Positions 14,055 through 19,896 of a DNA stretch of 19,896 nt are shown here, piece by piece. The stretch is from the NCBI GenBank assembly GCA_910579275.1, contig CAJTTO010000060.1, forward strand, positions 1 through 19,896, read 5' to 3'. This DNA comes from an uncultured Lachnospiraceae bacterium. GTDB taxonomy: Bacteria > Bacillota > Clostridia > Lachnospirales > Lachnospiraceae. Both the position numbers and the translations under genes were made by a program. Below the pieces are notes generated by a model. It was not told the DNA's origin. It worked only from the letters and a program-made list of their open reading frames with translations, and searched no databases. The stretch's first letter is position 1; each line of letters starts with the position of its first letter.

Positions 14055-16796
14055 ATGAAAACAACAAAAGAAAAGTTATTAACGATCATAAAAGAAAACG
14101 AATTCCGCATTTTTGTAAATGAGCACATTGACAATGATGATGTGTTTCTGGAGCAGTATCGGCGCGCAGCTTCAATGATGAATGAAATTATTGGCGCATC
14201 GGATGAAAGGAACCATATGTGGAAAGACCACGAATATGAAAACAACATCATTGCATTCTGCGGGGAAAGAGGAGAGGGAAAAAGCAGTGTCATGACGACA
14301 TTTGTAAACGCAGCATGCAATTATTCCAGGGATGTTGATTATGGAGACAGTAAGTTCTTTGAGGAGTATCGCAATCAGCACATGAACAACATCTACTTGG
14401 CGGATCCTGTCATAATAGATCCGTCGACCTTCGACAATGTGCATAATGTACTTGATATCATACTGGCAAAGATATTCAGCAAATTTCAAGAAAAATATGA
14501 TGAAGATAACACGTGTGTCGATTCCAGAACGAGAGAGTCGTTAATAGACCAGTTTCAGAAGGTCTACAAATGCGTGTCGCTGATTAATAATCAGACGAAA
14601 ATGCTGGATGACGAGTTTGACTATGAAGGAAACATAAGCAAACTATCCAAACTGGGAGAGAGTACCAATTTAAAAAGAGAGTTAAAGAAACTGGTCGCAG
14701 AGTATCTGGAATTTATGGAAAAGTGCCAGAAAAAAACGAGCGTATCCGCGAAGAAATTCCTTATTATTGCCATTGACGACTTGGATTTGTGCAACTCCGA
14801 TGTATATAAAATGGCGGAACAAATTAGAAAGTACTTGATTGTACCGCAGGTAATCATTATCATGGCAGTCCGAATGGAGCAGTTAAAGCTTTGTGTGCAG
14901 GAAAAGAATCTGCATGAGTTTGAAATGCTGACGAAATCGGGCGCGCAGTCCATGATTGCAGACGAGACGAAAACAATGGCTGAGCGTTATGCTGCAAAAT
15001 TAATTCCGATTGCAAGAAGGATATACCTCCCCAGTGTACAGGAGATTGCGGATACACATATCGCGTATAAGAAATCAGCGGACGGCGCAGTGATTTGGGA
15101 TTCAAGGAACAACGGCAGTGCCGTGCAGAGTGATTCCCATAAGCTGGTAGTGCCCATTCTGGATTTGTTGTACCAAAAGACAGGAATGCGCTTTCTGCCC
15201 GAAAAAAACGGCAGCAGCTTTTTGCTGCCGCACAATTTGCGCGATATGATCAATCTGATAGTAATGCTGATTGATATGGAGAATCCGTCAGGCAAGGATG
15301 AAATATATTATAAAAATATAGAACGGTTTCGGCGTTACTTTGAGAAGGAGTGGCTTGACAACCTGCAATATGCGGAAATGGCGGATGAGATGCAGGAAAT
15401 GACAGGAATGGACATCGACGATCTGCACTTTAACACGTACTGGTGGCTGGAAAAGATTTTTAATAATTCCAAGCGGCGAAGAGAGGATTCTTTAAGCCTT
15501 TCCGGAAAAAAGAGCCAGAATAATAAGTTTTGTGAGTCAATGGAATGGTTTGCAGTATTTGATAAAAATGTTTATGATAGAAAAGAAAAACGATATGCAT
15601 ATGGATTTCGAACGATTTATACAATAAGGCTGAATGAACTGCTAAGGCAGGGAAATTACGGCGGAATGTCCTTCCTCCTCAACGGATATATCTGGGGAAA
15701 CCGCTTTGCCAATATCCTGCCCGGGGAACAGACTGAGAAATTGGACAGAACGCGTTTTGCGTTTGATACATATGACTGTTTTTTTGAGCTTTATAATTTT
15801 ATAAACAAGGATGAAAACGGAATTTGCATTCGAGCTGCATCGGATAAGTATATGGTTTCAAGGATCGAGACAGAAGACATCGAGAAAAATATGCTGCCAT
15901 GGACGCTTCTAGGTCTGCTTACCAACATATATAAAAAAGAGGATTATCATGGTCCGTATTCATCAGACGGTGTCATTATATTTGACAATTACCAACTTGC
16001 CTCCGAAGTTCAAATCAGCCTTGAAAATTACTTGGTGGGAATGGTTAATCTGGATATCATTTATGAAAAGGTCAATATGTCAAAGCTTGGAATTGAAAAA
16101 AATAAATTCATTTCTAAGCTGGAAAGCTGGAAAAAATATAATGAGGATGCGATTGCGCTGGCAAGAAATTTGGTATCTAATTTGGACGTGCTGCTGGAAA
16201 TACTGGACTATTGTATCGAAAATAGGGACTATAAAGAAGCGTCTGAAGGGGGACGGACGAAGAAACTGGTTGAAAAGTTTTTTGACAATGTGGAAAATTT
16301 CATGAAAAAGCAGGGATTTACAAAAGGCGCTGATAAATTACGGTATTTCTATTATGGGGATAATGCGGCGGTAAACATCAGTGATTTGTATGCATACCTT
16401 TTTAATAGGAATATATGGTTCGCGAAAGAAAGAAAAAAAACGAAAATAATGGTAGAGGAGTTTGAAGCAAAATTAAGAGGGAGTATAAAAACAAAAGAAT
16501 GGAAAAGTAACTACGAAAGAGTTTCATTATATTTGGTGACTCAGAATGCACAAAATGCCAAGAAGAATCTGGAAATACTTGCAATCAATATAAGTCATGC
16601 TTTTGTAGTGGATAATGAAAGGCTTTTAGAAGGTGATATTCAATGGCTGAGCAAATATTATAAAGATATTTTAGAAATCTACCAGCGGAATCCCGAGGAG
16701 ATATTACCTGACGAGCTGTTGGATGAATATAAGGATATTATGAAGGAAATGCAAAATATTAATCGGAATTACGTTGGCTTGAATAAGGAATCGTAA
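14055..16796 (+). CDS. rdrA: RADAR ATPase subunit RdrA
   Basis: The 913-aa protein is a KAP-like P-loop ATPase. It has Walker A GERGEGKSS (residues 70-78, K76), Walker B LIIAIDDLDL with D241-D242 and a following KMAEQIRKYL helix, typical of KAP/STAND-like ATPases, plus a long helical C-terminal region. Its size and its position directly upstream of a ~850-aa deaminase identify it as RdrA, which in characterised RADAR systems forms heptameric rings and activates RdrB on phage infection. A TTG at 13998 would add 19 residues, but ATG 14055 has GGAG at a 6-base spacing and the extra peptide looks non-native, so 14055 is chosen. Promoter box D lies ~80 bases upstream. The stop codon abuts the ATG of the 51-aa ORF. 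Confidence 0.9.
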   Translation: MKTTKEKLLTIIKENEFRIFVNEHIDNDDVFLEQYRRAASMMNEIIGASDERNHMWKDHEYENNIIAFCGERGEGKSSVMTTFVNAACNYSRDVDYGDSKFFEEYRNQHMNNIYLADPVIIDPSTFDNVHNVLDIILAKIFSKFQEKYDEDNTCVDSRTRESLIDQFQKVYKCVSLINNQTKMLDDEFDYEGNISKLSKLGESTNLKRELKKLVAEYLEFMEKCQKKTSVSAKKFLIIAIDDLDLCNSDVYKMAEQIRKYLIVPQVIIIMAVRMEQLKLCVQEKNLHEFEMLTKSGAQSMIADETKTMAERYAAKLIPIARRIYLPSVQEIADTHIAYKKSADGAVIWDSRNNGSAVQSDSHKLVVPILDLLYQKTGMRFLPEKNGSSFLLPHNLRDMINLIVMLIDMENPSGKDEIYYKNIERFRRYFEKEWLDNLQYAEMADEMQEMTGMDIDDLHFNTYWWLEKIFNNSKRRREDSLSLSGKKSQNNKFCESMEWFAVFDKNVYDRKEKRYAYGFRTIYTIRLNELLRQGNYGGMSFLLNGYIWGNRFANILPGEQTEKLDRTRFAFDTYDCFFELYNFINKDENGICIRAASDKYMVSRIETEDIEKNMLPWTLLGLLTNIYKKEDYHGPYSSDGVIIFDNYQLASEVQISLENYLVGMVNLDIIYEKVNMSKLGIEKNKFISKLESWKKYNEDAIALARNLVSNLDVLLEILDYCIENRDYKEASEGGRTKKLVEKFFDNVENFMKKQGFTKGADKLRYFYYGDNAAVNISDLYAYLFNRNIWFAKERKKTKIMVEEFEAKLRGSIKTKEWKSNYERVSLYLVTQNAQNAKKNLEILAINISHAFVVDNERLLEGDIQWLSKYYKDILEIYQRNPEEILPDELLDEYKDIMKEMQNINRNYVGLNKES

Positions 16797-16952
16797 ATGA
16801 AACTGCTGGAACATGCAGGACATGTCGTCATGTATATGGAGCAAAAGTGTAGGACCAAGGGATTATGGAACGAAATCTTCCTTGCCACAGATAATTTCTG
16901 GACAGTTCTTAAGCTGCGGATTTTTGACACGGCCGGAGAGATAGAAAAGTAG
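16797..16952 (+). CDS. 51-aa ORF between rdrA and rdrB
   Basis: The ATG directly follows the rdrA TAA and has AAGGAA six bases ahead, a good ribosome site. The peptide (MKLLEHAGHVVMYMEQKC...) is mixed in character with no signal or membrane helix, and I do not recognise it. It is in the same frame as rdrB and is separated from the rdrB ATG by TAG, TGA and TAA over 48 bases, so it could be a leader peptide aiding coupling. It could instead be a small RADAR accessory or a fossil N-terminal extension of rdrB. Whether it is translated is open. Confidence 0.4.
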   Translation: MKLLEHAGHVVMYMEQKCRTKGLWNEIFLATDNFWTVLKLRIFDTAGEIEK

Positions 16953-17000
16953 ATGGGGAATGTCTCTGCCTGCAGTTTTACGATGGGATGAGGAACATAA

Positions 17001-19568
17001 ATGGATATCGAAAGAGGAAATCTTGAAATAGTATTCAAGGATATATTTTACACCAATATAACATATCATTGCGCAGACGCAAGACAGCGGCACGATTATG
17101 CGAAGGTGAATAAGGAACTCTATATGTGGCATTCGCAAAAGGTCTTCCGACATCAGTCAGAGGATGAGCGAATGAACAATTTCCACTTGATGAAACAGAC
17201 AATGCAGGCAGACGCGCGGTATGAGACAAGTATATTCCAGCTCATTACGGATGCGTCCAGAAAAATGCTGATTTATGGAAATAACGAAATTCGGTGTAAA
17301 TTTGACGAGATGCTTAGGTGGAGGGAAATATCCCTTCAGATGGGGCAGGACTTCTTCACATGTGCGTTTCTTGCCGACTATGATTTGAACAGGGGCAGTA
17401 CAACGCAGTTTTTTGCATGGCTTCCTATTATCGTAAGTGACAATGACAGGCTGCATAATATTTTGAAAAAAGGAATGGCAGAAAATCATTTTCATTTAAA
17501 CGGCTCCACAAAAGTATTCGAACTCAACTGGATGTGTCTGATGAATTTGATAGAAGGGCGCAGGCATGATTTTAAGAAAATACGCGGGGCTTTGCAGGAA
17601 GCCAGCATTGACAGAATTCTGGAGGGGGGACAAAAAGAAAGCCTGTACGCGGAATGCCAGAGAGCGGCGCTGCTCAGAATACATTTATTTGCATGGCTTA
17701 GAATGGATGAATATTTAATCGAGAAAACGACAAATATTCTCAACAAAGTAAAGCATGGTATGAGTATCGAAGCGTATACATCGGAGATTCAGGATGCGAT
17801 AGTGCTGGCTAAGAGCTTATATGGGGCAAGAGTTGACGGAAAGGCACTGCTTGACTATGCGCTGCAGAAGGATATGATAGACAGAAACAATAACGCATGC
17901 CGCTTGCTGGCGGGAGAGCGGAAATTCCTATATGAGTGTTATAAGGCATGTCTGGACAATTCCTTTCACAGTTACCAGAAAAATATGTTTTACCAGTATT
18001 TATCCATACGCACACATTTCAGGGGAGAGCTGATTCAGATAAACCGTCAGGTCGGGTTTGCCAATTTCTCTAACTATCAGGACAGGAAAGAGTTTTTTAT
18101 CGAAGGACAGCATGAATATGAAAAGGAACTCATAAAGCTGGCGTTGTGTGAACCGCTTGAAAAGAAAAATATGATGTCTCTGGAAGCGCGTATCTGCCCC
18201 AAGAAAACAGCAGTGAAGCTGTACAAATGTATCAAGGAGAACGAAAAAGTCATTGACGAGACGAAAAGTGGCGAGACGAAAAGTGGCGAGAACAGGAAAG
18301 CAAGCCGCAAATTAATATATGTTTTGCACTTTCCCAAATGCTATGATTTGGAGTACGCATGCGGCATGCCGCGCAATTATAATGTCCGTTCGGCGACAAT
18401 GAAACAGACAAAGGCAATCGCCAGCCTTCTCGAGAGAGGGACAAGCGTTAACCGATGCATACGCGGAATAGATGCGTGCTCGAGTGAACTGGCGTGCCGT
18501 CCGGAGGTTTTCGCGCAAGCCTTCCGCTACTTGACGAGCATCACATATGACTACAATATTGAAAATAACGATATGTCATATGGGCAGCTGAGGAAAGGGG
18601 CAAGACTACACACGACATACCATGCGGGAGAAGACTTTTTTGACATTGCAGACGGACTCCGGGCAATTGATGAGACAATGCTTTTTTGCGGACTTGGAAG
18701 AGGAAGCAGGATTGGGCATGCCTTGGCATTGGGGATAAACCCATATGAGTACTATAAGTACAAGGGAAATAAATTGGTAATGTCAAAACAGATCCTGCTC
18801 GACGATATTGCATGGATCCTGTGCACTGCAGATGACTGGGGCTGTAACATCGAAAGCCGGCTGCGCGCAGAATTAAATGAAAAATATTATGAAATTTATA
18901 ATCAAGTATATCAGGAAAATGACAGCAGATGCAGTATGCCCGTACAGGATTATTTTCAGGGCTGGAAATTAAGGGGTGATAATCCCGAGGTATACCGGCT
19001 TGATGCAAAAAATTTTCAAAAGAGACTACGCCGAACAGAATTACAGAAATTAAATCGCTATGAATTGAACGATAAAATCAATGACCGCATCAGAAACAAT
19101 GAAAAATTCAGGAAGCTGTACTTTGACTATCACTATAATGAACAGGTGCGGAAAAAAGGCAGTGAGATGGAAGAACTGAAAGTAGATTATCGCTATGCCG
19201 ATATCATATATCAGCTTCAGGAAAAAATGATTTCCAAATTGGTAACAGAAGGAATCGGCATAGAGACAAACCCCTCCTCGAACTACCTGATCGGAACAAT
19301 CACAAAATACGAGGAACACCCAATACTGAGATTCAATTCCAAGATACTCAAGGCAGATAACAAAATCAATATGTCGTTAAGCGTCTCAATAAACACAGAC
19401 GACCAAGGAGTATTTGACACCTTGCTGGAAAATGAATACGCATTAATGGCATTGGCACTAAAGAAATCAAAGGACGAAAAAAGACAGGAACGATATGATG
19501 TGGAAGACATCTATCAATGGATTGACTACGTGCGGGAAATGGGCATAGAGCAGATATTTATCAATTAA
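17001..19568 (+). CDS. rdrB: RADAR adenosine deaminase subunit RdrB
   Basis: The 855-aa protein has the full adenosine-deaminase metal and catalytic set, widely spaced: NHFHLNGS (H163, H165), TYHAGED (H541, E544), RIGHALALG (H573), GIETNPSSNYLIG near 755-770 and SINTDDQGVFDT (D800, D801). All residues expected for zinc binding and deamination are present, so it should be active. The unusual length and long insertions match RdrB, which assembles into a 12-subunit shell and converts adenosine to inosine in RNA or in free (d)ATP during phage infection. ATG 17001 has GAGGAA five bases ahead. It lies 204 bases after the rdrA stop in the same operon. A short in-frame tandem repeat (ETKSG twice, ~420-429) sits in a likely surface loop. 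Confidence 0.93.
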   Translation: MDIERGNLEIVFKDIFYTNITYHCADARQRHDYAKVNKELYMWHSQKVFRHQSEDERMNNFHLMKQTMQADARYETSIFQLITDASRKMLIYGNNEIRCKFDEMLRWREISLQMGQDFFTCAFLADYDLNRGSTTQFFAWLPIIVSDNDRLHNILKKGMAENHFHLNGSTKVFELNWMCLMNLIEGRRHDFKKIRGALQEASIDRILEGGQKESLYAECQRAALLRIHLFAWLRMDEYLIEKTTNILNKVKHGMSIEAYTSEIQDAIVLAKSLYGARVDGKALLDYALQKDMIDRNNNACRLLAGERKFLYECYKACLDNSFHSYQKNMFYQYLSIRTHFRGELIQINRQVGFANFSNYQDRKEFFIEGQHEYEKELIKLALCEPLEKKNMMSLEARICPKKTAVKLYKCIKENEKVIDETKSGETKSGENRKASRKLIYVLHFPKCYDLEYACGMPRNYNVRSATMKQTKAIASLLERGTSVNRCIRGIDACSSELACRPEVFAQAFRYLTSITYDYNIENNDMSYGQLRKGARLHTTYHAGEDFFDIADGLRAIDETMLFCGLGRGSRIGHALALGINPYEYYKYKGNKLVMSKQILLDDIAWILCTADDWGCNIESRLRAELNEKYYEIYNQVYQENDSRCSMPVQDYFQGWKLRGDNPEVYRLDAKNFQKRLRRTELQKLNRYELNDKINDRIRNNEKFRKLYFDYHYNEQVRKKGSEMEELKVDYRYADIIYQLQEKMISKLVTEGIGIETNPSSNYLIGTITKYEEHPILRFNSKILKADNKINMSLSVSINTDDQGVFDTLLENEYALMALALKKSKDEKRQERYDVEDIYQWIDYVREMGIEQIFIN
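18258..18287 (+). repeat. 15-bp tandem duplication inside rdrB
   Basis: GAGACGAAAAGTGGC occurs twice in a row without change, followed by another GAG. It encodes ETKSG-ETKSG-E in a lysine-rich, probably disordered loop. Being a multiple of three, it keeps the frame. Confidence 0.9.
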
Positions 19569-19640
19569 ATGATTAGGGTGCTCTGCGGACGGGAAGTATA
19601 GGGCTGTAAATGTAGTGGACTTTTTGGGAAAATTCATTTG

Positions 19641-19877
19641 ATGGCATATGGCAGGGACTGGGACACAGTAGGTTGGGTAGCGGAAAATGCAGAGTACTTT
19701 TTTAATGCTCTGCAAAAGGGCAATGCATTGGGGGATTATTGTTTTTGGGAAGTGTTATTGTTGAAGGTATTGGATGCACCTGTTTTATGTTTTGCCAATT
19801 CTGTCCCTTGTTTAAAATGGGAAAAGGTAATACTATGGAATTATAAGAAGATTTATGGGGAAAAATGGGGTAAATGA
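19641..19877 (+). CDS. Doubtful 78-aa ORF
   Basis: The frame from ATG 19641 has protein-like composition at first (MAYGRDWDTVGWVAENAEYFF, aromatic and acidic) but no good ribosome site. Its last third is encoded by the shared promoter box and its spacer. It may be the remnant of a gene whose 3' end was replaced when the box-bearing DNA arrived. I do not recognise a family. Confidence 0.22.
   Translation: MAYGRDWDTVGWVAENAEYFFNALQKGNALGDYCFWEVLLLKVLDAPVLCFANSVPCLKWEKVILWNYKKIYGEKWGK
19792..19836 (+). promoter_or_regulatory. Shared promoter box, copy E
   Basis: TTGCCAATTCTGTCCC is followed by TTGTTT (19808-19813), 17 bases and TACTAT (19831-19836). As in copy C, no left inverted arm is visible. 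It predicts that an operon begins at or just beyond the right edge. Confidence 0.42.
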
Positions 19878-19896
19878 ATGATAATCCCGTATTATC

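Larger units (their letters stand above)
19569..19896. other. Region after rdrB to the right edge
   Basis: I see no clear terminator after rdrB. An open frame of doubtful reality (19641-19877) crosses promoter box E (19792-19836). Beyond the box, ATG 19874 (MNDNPVLS...) or ATG 19878 (MIIPYY...), behind GGGG at 19867-19870, could start a gene that runs off the window. Confidence 0.4.

Overview
The window looks like an accessory (defence-island) stretch of a Firmicutes chromosome, most likely a gut Clostridia/Lachnospiraceae member. This rests on AT-leaning composition, strong AGGAGG-type ribosome binding sites, and families common there (DUF6020-like membrane protein, Uma2, AAA-ATPase-like/DUF1703, a small holin-like type I toxin). 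The taxon is inferred, not proven. I see no rRNA, tRNA, CRISPR array, transposase or phage structural gene.

Layout. 2-1336: 3' part of a polytopic membrane protein gene that runs off the left edge. 1337-2679: regulatory and remnant DNA containing a hairpin small-RNA candidate, a broken small ORF, and a compact type I toxin-antitoxin module (29-aa toxin at 2117-2206, antisense RNA candidate on the minus strand), all involving a ~129-bp direct repeat (1562-1690 and 2360-2488). 2680-4654: two-gene operon of unknown membrane proteins. 4655-5248: a second hairpin-RNA candidate and terminators. 5249-5800 (minus): Uma2-family nuclease-like protein. 6214-11913: tight operon of a SLATT-type membrane protein, a 1428-aa HD-phosphohydrolase/HSP90-like ATPase fusion, and an ImmA/IrrE-like protein whose HExxH zinc motif is destroyed. 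12140-13855: AAA-ATPase-like plus PD-(D/E)XK (DUF1703) protein. 14055-19568: a RADAR defence locus, rdrA (KAP-like P-loop ATPase) and rdrB (large adenosine deaminase), with a 51-aa ORF between them. 19569-19896: a doubtful ORF and another copy of the shared promoter box.

How it fits together. The window carries at least one recognised antiphage system (RADAR) and one operon with the marks of a second, less described system: SLATT (predicted membrane effector), HD-HSP90 (predicted nucleotide-dependent sensor or processor) and an ImmA-like pseudo-protease. SLATT proteins are also known RADAR accessories, so the two operons could cooperate. Linking them at DNA level, the same box (consensus TGCCAATTCTGTCCCTTGTT) lies upstream of the 2680 operon, the SLATT operon, rdrA, the right-edge region and, degenerately, the broken ORF near 1776. 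In each case a -10-like hexamer follows at nearly constant spacing. This suggests a common promoter/operator or a dispersed element serving the island.
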